A program made the translations under genes and the position numbers. A model generated the notes under the pieces. The model searched no databases, had not been told where the DNA came from, and saw nothing but the letters and a program-made list of their open reading frames with translations. From contig MKTX01000007.1 of the NCBI GenBank assembly GCA_001898465.1, forward strand, positions 62,001-126,000: a stretch of 64,000 bases of DNA, given 5' to 3'. This DNA is from Sphingobacteriales bacterium 39-19. Its GTDB lineage: Bacteria; Bacteroidota; Bacteroidia; Chitinophagales; Chitinophagaceae. Below, piece by piece: positions 42,928 to 52,061 of the stretch (position 1 is its first letter; each line of letters begins with the position of its first letter).

Positions 42928-45726
42928 ATGCGCATTTTAATTTTTTTAATTGCTTTATTAAGCACAAATTTAAATTGTTTTTCTCAAACCGGAACCATTG
43001 AGGGTAAGATTACTAACAATACAAACGGAGCTGTTGTATATGGAGTTTCAATTACCATTGATGGGCAGGCAAAAGGTACAACCAGCGATGCTGACGGATA
43101 TTTTTCTCTAACCGTAGAAGCGGGTAAACCACATCGCATCAAACTTACTCATATAAATTTTGCACCTAAAGAAATTACCGACCTCACCGTAGAAAAAAAC
43201 CAGGTTCTTAATATAGATGTCTTACTGAACGAATCGTCAAAAACCGAGGATGTCGTTGTAGTTCGCACTTCAGGTAGTCGCCCGGAAACAGTAGCAGCAT
43301 TAATTGCTTACCAGCGCAATGCACCCGTGGTGGCACAGGTGATCAGTGCGGAGGCTATCCGCCGTAGCCCTGATAAAAATACAGGTGAAGTTTTAAAAAG
43401 AGTGTCCGGCGCCAGCATCCAGGAAGGAAAATACCTGGTAGTGCGTGGCCTGGCTGATCGGTATAACCAAGCCATGATAAATGGTGTATTGTTAAACAGT
43501 ACAGAACCCGATCGCAAAACTTTCAGTTTTGATATTATTCCATCGGCTATGATTGATAATATTATCATCAATAAATCTTTTATAACTGAACTTCCGGGAG
43601 AATGGGCAGGAGGCCTGATACAGGTGAACACAAAAGATGTACCGGCAAAAAATTTCTTTACCGTGCAAATAGGAACGGGCTTTAATACCCAAACCGTTGG
43701 AAAAGAATTTTTTGGTTACATGGGAAGTAATACTGATTGGCTGGGGTACGATAATGGGGCAAGAGCATTACCCAATGGGTTCCCATCTAAAAAAACATTT
43801 GCGCAATTGAGCCGGGAAGAAAAAACTCAGTGGGGTAAAGAATTTGAAAATATCTGGGATTCAAAAAAAGAGGGATCGAGCCTACTGGCTCTTAACCAAA
43901 CATTTTTGGTAAATGGCGGATTCAATAAAAAAATAAAAGATAGTAAGCTGGCTGGCATCTTTGCCCTCAGCTACAACCGCAGTAATAAAAGAGTGATTTA
44001 TCAGAACCAGGTAAACATGATTCAAAATGATATGGTCAGCCTGAGTTTTGATTATGAAAACAGCAAATACAATAAAGAAGTATTGGCTGCTGCTTTAGGG
44101 AATATTACGCTGCAATTGGGTAATAGAAATAAAATCTCTTTCCGCAATATATTAAATGTAAATACCAGTAATTATGTAACGCTGCGTACCGGTAAAGATT
44201 ATGAATCTAATTCTGATATTGGTGATAATATCCGGGCGTCTGAACTGGCATTTAAAGCCAATACATTTTTTAATTCGCAACTTTCAGGGGTGCACCAAAT
44301 AGCTGCTGCCAATTTAAAACTGCATTGGTTTGGAAGTTTCAATATTTTAGATCAATACATCCCCGATCAGCGCCGGGTACAGTACAATCAGGAAGATCCA
44401 ACCAATCCATCTTCTCCCTATGCCTTACTGGTAGGTGCTTCTAATGCATCGCAAAAATCGGGTAGTCGGTATTATGGTTTCCTGAACGATTATGTTTACA
44501 CCGCCGGCGCCGACCTGGCAAAAAACTTTAGCTGGAAAAAACGCACACAAATTATCAAAGGGGGTTATTTCTTCCAGGTGAAAGATCGTTTGTTCAACTC
44601 AAGGCCATTTGCTATTTATTTACCGATCGACAATAAAGAGCTGCGCCGCCTGCCTTTAAGCCAGGTATTTAATCCTGAGAATTTTGGCAATGGTTCCGAT
44701 AATCATTTTGCTTTCAGCGAACTTTCAGGAGATAGCTATCGCTATATTGCCAACAGCATTTTAAACGCAGGATTCTTACAACTAGACAATCAGTTTAGCG
44801 ATAAGTTGCGTGCCGTATGGGGTGTAAGGGTAGAGCATTTTGATCAGGTAGTAGGTAGCATGAAGGCTAAAGATCCACGCCATGTGCATAGCAAACTGAT
44901 CGATTATCTACCCGGTATAAACCTTACCTATAAATTAAAAGATAATACCAATCTGCGAGCTTCTGCTTCGCAAACGGTGATCCGTCCGGAATTTAGAGAG
45001 TTGAGTACATTTCAGTTTTATGATTTCGACCTGGGTGCTACGGTAGCTGGTAATACTAATTTGCAACGCACCAAGGTTTCTAATTTCGATCTGCGTTACG
45101 AACTCTATCCCGGTGCTGCTGAGCTCATCACTTTTGCCGTATTTTATAAATATTTCAAACTGCCCATCGAAGCTTATTTTAACCCGGGCGTAGGCGGTTC
45201 AAGCACGTATAATTTTATTAACGCCGATGAAGCCAATAGCTTTGGCGCTGAGCTTGAATTCCGTAAAAAGCTGGACTTTACGCCTGCTTTCAAAAACTTT
45301 ATTTTACAGGGTAATATTTCTTATATCTACAACCGGGTTACTTCTAAAACCACTAATTTAAATCGTCCCATGCAGGGCCAAAGTCCATACCTCATTAACC
45401 TGGGCCTGCAATACGATGAAGAAGTAAAAGGCTACAACGCTACTTTATTGTTCAACCAAATTGGCCGACGCATCGCATTTGTAGGCGGTACCGATCAGCC
45501 CGCTATTTGGGAAAACCCACGTCCACTCCTGGATTTTCAGGTAGGTAAAAAAATATTGGATAAAAAAGGCGCCATCAAACTTGGCATAGCCGATATCCTT
45601 AATAAAACAGCCATCTTTTACAACGATCTAAATCATAACAAAAAATATGATAAGGATAAAGATGTATTTGCCATCCGCAGAAAATATGGCAGCAATATCA
45701 GCATTTCGTTCAGCTATAATTTATAA
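42928..45726 (+). CDS. TonB-dependent receptor with carboxypeptidase-like N-domain
   Basis: 932 residues with signal peptide ('LIALLSTNLNCFSQ'). Residues ~22-105 form a carboxypeptidase-regulatory-like domain ('GTIEGKITNNTNGAVVYG'). A plug follows: 'VVAQVISAEAIRRSPDKNTG' and 'VLKRVSGASIQEGKYLVVRG'. Then comes a large barrel with the terminal strand 'YGSNISISFSYNL'. There is no SusD partner; instead a surface lipoprotein gene follows 30 bases later. With the Pho-box-like promoter this suggests import of a phosphorus compound, which is inference. Confidence 0.92.
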   Translation: MRILIFLIALLSTNLNCFSQTGTIEGKITNNTNGAVVYGVSITIDGQAKGTTSDADGYFSLTVEAGKPHRIKLTHINFAPKEITDLTVEKNQVLNIDVLLNESSKTEDVVVVRTSGSRPETVAALIAYQRNAPVVAQVISAEAIRRSPDKNTGEVLKRVSGASIQEGKYLVVRGLADRYNQAMINGVLLNSTEPDRKTFSFDIIPSAMIDNIIINKSFITELPGEWAGGLIQVNTKDVPAKNFFTVQIGTGFNTQTVGKEFFGYMGSNTDWLGYDNGARALPNGFPSKKTFAQLSREEKTQWGKEFENIWDSKKEGSSLLALNQTFLVNGGFNKKIKDSKLAGIFALSYNRSNKRVIYQNQVNMIQNDMVSLSFDYENSKYNKEVLAAALGNITLQLGNRNKISFRNILNVNTSNYVTLRTGKDYESNSDIGDNIRASELAFKANTFFNSQLSGVHQIAAANLKLHWFGSFNILDQYIPDQRRVQYNQEDPTNPSSPYALLVGASNASQKSGSRYYGFLNDYVYTAGADLAKNFSWKKRTQIIKGGYFFQVKDRLFNSRPFAIYLPIDNKELRRLPLSQVFNPENFGNGSDNHFAFSELSGDSYRYIANSILNAGFLQLDNQFSDKLRAVWGVRVEHFDQVVGSMKAKDPRHVHSKLIDYLPGINLTYKLKDNTNLRASASQTVIRPEFRELSTFQFYDFDLGATVAGNTNLQRTKVSNFDLRYELYPGAAELITFAVFYKYFKLPIEAYFNPGVGGSSTYNFINADEANSFGAELEFRKKLDFTPAFKNFILQGNISYIYNRVTSKTTNLNRPMQGQSPYLINLGLQYDEEVKGYNATLLFNQIGRRIAFVGGTDQPAIWENPRPLLDFQVGKKILDKKGAIKLGIADILNKTAIFYNDLNHNKKYDKDKDVFAIRRKYGSNISISFSYNL

Positions 45727-45756
45727 AATCATCATAACAAAAAAAATAACAACAAA

Positions 45757-47172
45757 ATGAAAAAGCTAATTATTTACGGTGTTTTAATAGCATGCACAGC
45801 ATTGAGCTGCCGTAAAATAGAAGTAGATGGCGATTCAAACGGAGGCGGTTCTACCAATCCGCCACCCACATCAGAGAACATTATTTTAGAGGGGCGTATC
45901 TCGGCCAACCGTACCCTGAAAGCAGAGTACACGTATAAATTACGGGGTTTGGTATATGTAACCAATGGCGCTATTTTAACCATTGAGCCGGGTACAAAGA
46001 TCGTAGGAGAAAACGGCCGCAATGGTGGTTTAATCATCACCCGCAGTTGCCAGATTAAAGCAGAAGGAACCGCAGACAAACCCATTGTATTTACTTCAGA
46101 ATCTACCAATCCGCAAAGAGGCGATTGGGCCGGGATCGTAATTTTGGGTAATGCGCCTACCAATGCATCTTTTAATGGTGTACAAGGTGTAGGCGAAGTA
46201 GAAGGTGGCGTAAACAACAGCGATGGCCTGGGTTTATATGGCACGCCCGCTACACAGCAACAAAACCCCGCCGATAATAGCGGTATCTTAAGATATGTAC
46301 GTATTGAATATGCAGGGTATGCATTTTTACCCGATAAAGAAATTAACGCCTTAACCCTTGGCGGCGTTGGTAGCCAAACAGTCATTGATCATATTCAGAT
46401 CAGCTATTCAAACGATGATGCCATCGAATGGTTTGGTGGTACAGTAAATTGCAAATACCTGATTGCATACAAAACCCTGGATGATGATTTTGATACAGAC
46501 AATGGTTACAATGGCCGGGTTCAGTTCGGTATTATCTTAAGAGATTCAGGTGTTGCAGATATTTCGAAAGTAGAAGGTTTTGAAAGTGATAACGATGCAG
46601 CCGGTAGTTCATTAACGCCTCAAACAGCGCCTGTATTTTCAAACATCACCGTGATTGGACCAAGGGCTACTGCTGCCAACGTAGGCAACGCATATTATTT
46701 AGCCGCAGCGCAGATCCGCAGAAACTCAAGCCTGTCTTTATTTAATTCAGTGATCATGGGTTGGCCCGTTGGTGTTTACATCGATGCTACTAAAGGTATT
46801 CCGGTTGATAATAATATTCCTTATTCATTGTTTATCCAAAACAGCATCATTGCAGGTTGTGCAGAGCCGGTAAAATATAGCATCACCGGTAATAGCAATC
46901 CTCCGCAAACGCCCAATACCACACAAACTATTTTAACCTGGTTTAATACACCTGCTTATGGTAATAGTATTTTGCAAAACAATACCGATGTTGGTTTAGG
47001 TGCTCCATTCAATTATGCAAATCCCGATTTCAACCCTACAGCTGCTTCTGCCGCTACTTCCGGCGCTAGCTTTAGCCATGTAAAATTAAGTACCGGCTTC
47101 AGTGCAGTTACTTACCGCGGCGCTTGCACCGTAGGTGATACCTGGTGGAAGGGTTGGACAAAATTTAACTAA
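45757..47172 (+). CDS. surface lipoprotein, beta-solenoid-like
   Basis: 471 residues. 'YGVLIACTALSC-RKIEVDG' is a lipoprotein signal; a Gly/Pro-rich linker follows. The body has short strand repeats with 'NGAILTIEPGTKIVGENGRN', 'KPIVFTSESTNPQRGDWAG' and 'YSNDDAIEWFGGTVNCKYL', like right-handed beta-helix proteins seen next to TonB receptors. No catalytic signature. It is probably cotranscribed with the receptor and ends in a strong terminator. It may be the substrate-binding partner. Confidence 0.85.
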   Translation: MKKLIIYGVLIACTALSCRKIEVDGDSNGGGSTNPPPTSENIILEGRISANRTLKAEYTYKLRGLVYVTNGAILTIEPGTKIVGENGRNGGLIITRSCQIKAEGTADKPIVFTSESTNPQRGDWAGIVILGNAPTNASFNGVQGVGEVEGGVNNSDGLGLYGTPATQQQNPADNSGILRYVRIEYAGYAFLPDKEINALTLGGVGSQTVIDHIQISYSNDDAIEWFGGTVNCKYLIAYKTLDDDFDTDNGYNGRVQFGIILRDSGVADISKVEGFESDNDAAGSSLTPQTAPVFSNITVIGPRATAANVGNAYYLAAAQIRRNSSLSLFNSVIMGWPVGVYIDATKGIPVDNNIPYSLFIQNSIIAGCAEPVKYSITGNSNPPQTPNTTQTILTWFNTPAYGNSILQNNTDVGLGAPFNYANPDFNPTAASAATSGASFSHVKLSTGFSAVTYRGACTVGDTWWKGWTKFN

Positions 47173-47195
47173 TAGTTCTCCATTTCATGTGCAAA

Positions 47196-47222
47196 GGCAG
47201 CCGCAAGGCTGCTTTTTTTATT
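47196..47222 (+). terminator. intrinsic terminator after receptor operon
   Basis: GCAGCC-GCAA-GGCTGC (47197-47212), perfect 6-bp stem with tetraloop, followed by seven T. Confidence 0.9.
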
Positions 47223-47323
47223 TTGCTACCGGTGGCATCAAGTTCAAGCAACTTCATTGGCTACGCTCAGTTCATCTTCAGTTGGCATGGCAGCGTTTAG
47301 CCTTAGTTCTAAGTGAGCTGTAT

Positions 47324-47554
47324 TTATAGCTCCGGCGTATATTTATGAATTCTATCTTCCAGATATTTTGCAAAATGTTTTCCCCATTCTTCTGTACCAT
47401 ATCCTACTTTTATATCGGCAGGGGTGCCTGTAAATTTAAGGGTATAAGTACCATCACTAGCGGCCATGGTAACATAGTAATCGGCAAAATTACCCGAGCT
47501 TAGGTTTAAATAAATAAGCTGCATTAAAACATCTACATCAGCCGGGCTAAAAAT
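47324..47554 (-). pseudogene. orphan 3' cassette of the modular lipoprotein
   Basis: On the minus strand this codes 'FSPADVDVLMQLIYLNLSSG' onward to 'GYGTEEWGKHFAKY', nearly the same as the C-terminal region of the 48153 lipoprotein, and then diverges to its own tail 'LEDRIHKYTPEL'. It has no start, signal or N-terminal module and begins right after the DUF6705 stop. It looks like a spare or leftover C-terminal end with an alternative tail. Confidence 0.7.
47363..47554 (-). repeat. 192-base cassette repeat, copy 1
   Basis: Ungapped partner of 48321-48512 at a constant offset of 958 bases, with few substitutions. Both edges of identity are sharp. Confidence 0.8.
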
Positions 47555-47559
47555 TGAAA

Positions 47560-48141
47560 CTATTGTTTTGTTAAACCCATGTTTCTTGGAAAAATAGTTC
47601 TGTAATTTCCATACCCCCCGGGGCAATTTGAAGGATCAAATAGATCACCGCCTCTTATAAAAGAAATTGACATTTTTGTGGAGTCAATAGTTCTTAAAGA
47701 AATAAAGATATCTCCCCAATCATTGCATTCAGAGTTAGCGCCAAAATACATATTATAAACCCTTGGTGTGCCAAAATTTTTGCCAAACATTGATGTATTT
47801 GAATCGGAACTATCTAAATCATTAAACAATACCTGGTTGGTTAAAGAGTCTTTAACAAGCACACGGCCAATTAGAGCATCCCATTTAATGCCGTCACCCG
47901 GCAGGCCAAAATCCCATGCTGTTTTTTTAGTAAACCTCACTTCGTAAAGCCAGCCTGCATTACTGCCTTTCCAAATACCAATAAAAGGGTCAAGCTTGTG
48001 GTTAATGTCTTTTACATAATTTACTGTTGCCGGAAAAAGACTGTCTCCTGTATAAGTGGCAGCCTGCTCTAATGATATTACAGATTGTGCTTTTGCTGTA
48101 TTGAAGCAGCATGAAAAAGCAATAATAATTAAATGTTTCAT
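47560..48141 (-). CDS. DUF6705-like exported protein, partner of upstream lipoprotein
   Basis: About 193 residues. The signal peptide ends near 'CFNTAKAQS'; ATG 48141 is preferred to a TTG at 48147. The mature part reads 'LDPFIGIWKGSNAGWLYEVR' and 'SISFIRGGDLFDPSNCPGG', matching my memory of the DUF6705 family of small exported Bacteroidota proteins. It follows the lipoprotein gene by 11 bases, the same arrangement as the two other loci. Directly after its stop comes the orphan cassette. Role unknown; partner or immunity function is inferred from position. Confidence 0.7.
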   Translation of the reverse strand: MKHLIIIAFSCCFNTAKAQSVISLEQAATYTGDSLFPATVNYVKDINHKLDPFIGIWKGSNAGWLYEVRFTKKTAWDFGLPGDGIKWDALIGRVLVKDSLTNQVLFNDLDSSDSNTSMFGKNFGTPRVYNMYFGANSECNDWGDIFISLRTIDSTKMSISFIRGGDLFDPSNCPGGYGNYRTIFPRNMGLTKQ

Positions 48142-48152
48142 ATACAAAAGTT

Positions 48153-49817
48153 TTAAGGGCAGGGTGTTTTAATAATTTTATTATTTACGGTAAGCGTTAC
48201 CTGGTCAATGGTATCATTGCTGTTTATTTTATATAAACCTACCCCGTTAAGCTGCATTACATCTCTCAGGTATGTTAAAAATGTTTTTTCCAGTCCATAT
48301 TTTTTTAACCAGTCGTTACAATATTTTGCAAAATGCTTTCTCCATTCTTCTGTGCCATATCCTACTTTTATATCGGCAGGAGTGCCTGTAAATTTAAGGG
48401 TATAAGTACCATCACTAGCGGCCATGGTAACATAATAATCGGCAAAATTGCCCGAGCTTAGGTTTAAATAAATAAGCTGCATTAAAACATCTACATCAGC
48501 GGGGCTAAAAATGCGGATGGGTTTATTTAAAGTAGTTTCTTCATCACCATAAATATTAATAGATGTTACTTCATAATCGTTCAAATGGTTATGCGAAAAG
48601 CCTTTGATTGTGCTATCTACAGGAGCTTCTATTGCGTCTGAATTGCTGGTAGATGGGGCAGGTACAAGCGCCGTAAACTGGTTTTGTTTATTTTCACTAA
48701 AGCCCGCTTCTTTTTTTTCGTTAAACTTTGTTTTAAGGTAGCTAATTCTGTTTTTATAGGCTGTATCTGCGTTTTGTACCTTTAATACAGCGCAGGGGTC
48801 ATAAACGTCTTCTATAGGTATTGGCTCCCAGCCAGGACCTCCTGTTGCGGGAGGGCATTCAGGTAAATCTTCGGGCGGTACTATTTGGCTGGTATTTACT
48901 ACATTACTACCTGTATTGCACAGGTAATAGTATGGTATGCCCCCAGTTTCGCCACCTCCTGTACTGGGTACACCGGTAGTTCCTCCACCGGTATATATCC
49001 CATTGTCCCACTCTATGCCTATTATATAACAATTATTATATACAGCTTCAATGCCACAGGATACTTTTTTAATATTCTGTTGTGTTTTGGCAGCCGGGCA
49101 ATTCCATGTAATACTAACAGAAGATTGTGCGCATTGGTAAATAACTGTTATGTTATTTTGTTGCTGGAGTGAATCAGAAAAACCAACGGTTAGTGTAGCT
49201 GTATCACTTTCCTGTGGCCTAAACAAGCTATGGTCAGTTACTTTAAAATGAGAATAGCCAAATATCATTTTTTCAAACTGCATCATCAGGCTGGCATAGT
49301 TCTCTGCTGTGTTTAATGAGCTTTCATTTACATTATAATCTAATAACTTATAATCTTGCGTAAGCCGGTATCTAAAATCCATACTATCTCCCGGACTTAG
49401 CTTTACTTCAATAAAACCTGCAACCCTTTGACTGCCCTGCTTCACAAATGGGATACAAATAAGGGTGTCATTTGAATTATTGTTTGAAGCAGAAGAAACA
49501 AAACTTTGTGGATTTTGGCTATTCTTCATAGTAGCAAGTGTTTTATTCCAAACAGGGTATCCATTTTTTAAGGCAAATGCAGTAACAAAGGGCTTCAGTT
49601 CGTTTTTATGTTGCAATGTTTTTATGATTCTTTTCGTAAGATCGTCAGTACCTTCTGGGGTATTAAAAAAATCTCTTGTAACTGCAATAATGTTAGCATT
49701 TGGAGAATCCGTATCCATTTTTTTGCATGAAATAATAAAGAAAATAATGGAGAAATAAAAAAGCAGTTGTTTAAGAGTACGAATTATTTTAATAAGCGGA
49801 TAGTTATTTGTTTTCAT
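48153..49817 (-). CDS. modular lipoprotein with JAB-like C-terminus, in frame
   Basis: 554 residues. An intact lipoprotein signal ends 'FSIIFFIISC-KKMD'. The N-terminal module has 'RDFFNTPEG', 'LKNGYPVWNK' and 'CIPFVKQG ... VAGFIEVKL', parallel to the 32881 gene. A Thr/Gly linker leads to 'CPPATGGPGWEPIPIED' (about residue 325). The C-terminal domain has 'GFSHNHLNDYE' and 'RIFSPADVDVLM', the HxH...SPxD pattern. No poly-C tract is present here, and the promoter lacks the repeated operators, so this copy should be constitutively in frame. The region 49818-49951 before it is AT-rich with no gene. Confidence 0.8.
   Translation of the reverse strand: MKTNNYPLIKIIRTLKQLLFYFSIIFFIISCKKMDTDSPNANIIAVTRDFFNTPEGTDDLTKRIIKTLQHKNELKPFVTAFALKNGYPVWNKTLATMKNSQNPQSFVSSASNNNSNDTLICIPFVKQGSQRVAGFIEVKLSPGDSMDFRYRLTQDYKLLDYNVNESSLNTAENYASLMMQFEKMIFGYSHFKVTDHSLFRPQESDTATLTVGFSDSLQQQNNITVIYQCAQSSVSITWNCPAAKTQQNIKKVSCGIEAVYNNCYIIGIEWDNGIYTGGGTTGVPSTGGGETGGIPYYYLCNTGSNVVNTSQIVPPEDLPECPPATGGPGWEPIPIEDVYDPCAVLKVQNADTAYKNRISYLKTKFNEKKEAGFSENKQNQFTALVPAPSTSNSDAIEAPVDSTIKGFSHNHLNDYEVTSINIYGDEETTLNKPIRIFSPADVDVLMQLIYLNLSSGNFADYYVTMAASDGTYTLKFTGTPADIKVGYGTEEWRKHFAKYCNDWLKKYGLEKTFLTYLRDVMQLNGVGLYKINSNDTIDQVTLTVNNKIIKTPCP
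48321..48512 (-). repeat. 192-base cassette repeat, copy 2
   Basis: Resident copy inside the lipoprotein's C-terminal domain; see 47363-47554. It encodes the 'SPADVDVL' to 'HFAKY' segment. Confidence 0.8.
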
Positions 49818-49951
49818 TACAAATTTAATAAATCAATAGAAAAATGTGAACTTAAAATGATTATTAAAAATAACTTTACAACATTCAATTATATATAAAT
49901 ACAAATAAAAAATTATCTATTTGTAGTTGAACTTAGACTTAATTTTATTCG

Positions 49952-51859
49952 TTGTCAGACTATACACATATATTAAAAAAATATTGGGGCCATAGTGATT
50001 TCCGCCCATTGCAACTTGAAATAATTGAAGCGGTAATGGCTCAAAAAGATTGCCTGGCATTACTACCTACAGGTGGCGGCAAATCTGTTTGCTTTCAAAT
50101 ACCGGCCATGGCGATGGATGGCATTTGCCTGGTAGTAAGCCCGCTTATTGCCTTAATGAAAGACCAGGTTGAAAATTTAAAAAACCGGGGTATCCATGCA
50201 CTGGCCATATATTCCGGTATGAGTGAACGGGAAGTAATACAGGCATACAAAAATGCAGCCTATGGAAATTATAAATTTTTATATCTCTCGCCCGAAAGGC
50301 TGGAAACAGCTTTATTTTTAGAATACCTGCCTGCCATAAAACCTGTTTTAATTGCGGTGGACGAAGCGCATTGTATTTCGCAATGGGGTTACGATTTCAG
50401 GCCTCCATACTTGCGCATAGCTGCTTTACGGGAACATTTGCCCGGGGTTCCTGTTATAGCGCTTACGGCTTCGGCTACACCCCGTGTACAAAAGGATATT
50501 TGCGATAATCTTAAGTTCAGCAAGGGATATGCCGTTTTTGAACAATCTTTTATAAGGCCTAATTTATCTTACAGTGTTTTTATGCCACAGGCCAAGCAAA
50601 CAAAAATGCTGCAGGTATTAACCCATGTACCCGGGAGCGCTATTATTTATTGTAAAAGCAGGAAACATACTTTGCAAATTGCTCAAATGCTCCAGGCAAA
50701 TGGTTTACAGGCTCACTATTATCATGCAGGCTTAAGCAGCGAAGAGCGTTCTCAAAAACAGGAAGAATGGAAAAATAACAAAGTTCGCATTATGGTTTGT
50801 ACCAATGCATTTGGAATGGGTATTGATAAACCCGATGTGCGGGTAGTACTGCATTACGATATGCCCGATTGCCTGGAGAATTATTACCAGGAAGCAGGCA
50901 GGGCAGGCCGGGATGGGAAAAGAGCCTATGCTGTGTTATTGCATGACTATAATGAAGTACAGGATTTGCTCTTTAAAACACATATTAAATACCCCGATGC
51001 AGAATTTTTAAAAGAACTCTATATCCAGCTCATGAATTACCTGCAAGTACCTGCCGGTATGGGCGATAGTTTAAGTTATGATTTTGACCTGGCAGATTTT
51101 GTAGAAAAATATAAATTGAACGCTTTTACCACCAGTTTTGGAATTCAGGCACTGGCCTTTTTAGGGTTTATCAGTTTTTCAGATCATCTTTTAAAATCAG
51201 CTACCCTTGAATTTACTTTACGGGGCAGGGGATTGCAGGATTTTGAAAAGATGAATCCAAACCTGGAGCCTGTTATAAAAGGATTATTGCGAAGTTATGA
51301 GGGCATCCTGGATTATCCCGTTACGATTGATGAGAGAAAACTGGCCGGCTTTATAAAAATTCCCCGGGAAGAGCTTATTACACAATTAAACCTGTTACAG
51401 CAATACCAGGTTGTGTCTTATAAACCATCGTATGCAGGGCAGCAAATCATATTATTAAAAAACAGGGTGTACAGCAATGATTTATTTATAAATACCCGCT
51501 TTTTGTTAGAACAAAAGCAACATTATGAGCACCGGGTATCGGGTATGTCAAATTATATTAATAATAAAGTGGAGTGCCGGAATAAACAAATAGCTGCGTA
51601 TTTTGGAGATTTTAAAGCGGTTAATTGCCAAATATGTGATAATTGCATTAATAATAGTGCAACCGGTTTGGCTGCGGGGGATTTAAAAATCCTGGCAGAA
51701 AAAATTTTGGGATTATTGCGGCAAGAGGCATTACCTGTAACCAGCCTTATACAAAAACTTAAGCCGGTAAAAGAAAATCATATTTGGATTGTATTGAATT
51801 TTTTAATGGCCGAAGAAAAAATAACTGTTGATAAAAATAAGCAGGTATCTGTAAAATAA
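49952..51859 (+). CDS. recQ: ATP-dependent DNA helicase, RecQ family
   Basis: 635 residues from a TTG start (no ATG fits; 'SDYTHILKKYWGHSDFRPLQ' is the family N-terminus). 'LPTGGGKSVCFQIPA' (Walker A, about residue 45), 'AVDEAHCISQWGYDFRP', 'VIALTASATPRV', 'IIYCKSRK' and 'QEAGRAGRDGKRA' are present. The zinc region is seen as 'KVECRNKQIAAYFGD' plus 'CQICDNC'. There is no clear HRDC domain; the end is a short winged-helix-like tail. It unwinds DNA in recombination and repair. Bacteroidota carry more than one RecQ; this is the short form. Confidence 0.93.
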   Translation: MSDYTHILKKYWGHSDFRPLQLEIIEAVMAQKDCLALLPTGGGKSVCFQIPAMAMDGICLVVSPLIALMKDQVENLKNRGIHALAIYSGMSEREVIQAYKNAAYGNYKFLYLSPERLETALFLEYLPAIKPVLIAVDEAHCISQWGYDFRPPYLRIAALREHLPGVPVIALTASATPRVQKDICDNLKFSKGYAVFEQSFIRPNLSYSVFMPQAKQTKMLQVLTHVPGSAIIYCKSRKHTLQIAQMLQANGLQAHYYHAGLSSEERSQKQEEWKNNKVRIMVCTNAFGMGIDKPDVRVVLHYDMPDCLENYYQEAGRAGRDGKRAYAVLLHDYNEVQDLLFKTHIKYPDAEFLKELYIQLMNYLQVPAGMGDSLSYDFDLADFVEKYKLNAFTTSFGIQALAFLGFISFSDHLLKSATLEFTLRGRGLQDFEKMNPNLEPVIKGLLRSYEGILDYPVTIDERKLAGFIKIPREELITQLNLLQQYQVVSYKPSYAGQQIILLKNRVYSNDLFINTRFLLEQKQHYEHRVSGMSNYINNKVECRNKQIAAYFGDFKAVNCQICDNCINNSATGLAAGDLKILAEKILGLLRQEALPVTSLIQKLKPVKENHIWIVLNFLMAEEKITVDKNKQVSVK

Positions 51860-51888
51860 AAAAGGGACCAAGATAGAAATCTAGTCCC
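51858..51888 (-). terminator. probable terminator for minus-strand gene
   Basis: On the minus strand: GGGAC (51888-51884), AT-rich middle with ATTT/ AGAT pairing, GTCCC (51868-51864), then six T. It lies ~175 bases beyond the LTA-synthase-like stop and could also close recQ. The rest of 51860-52061 shows no gene. Confidence 0.55.
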
Positions 51889-52061
51889 GCTTTAAAATCC
51901 AATATCCTATGAAAAACCGATGTAAAAGTAACTGCCTTTTACCGATTCTCCAAATTATTTGAGGTTTTTTTGTAGAATTTATACTACATAGTGTCGAATA
52001 TTACCAAAAGATAAGTAATTAAATGATTATTAATGAGTTTGGTGAATGTAAATAAGGCGTT

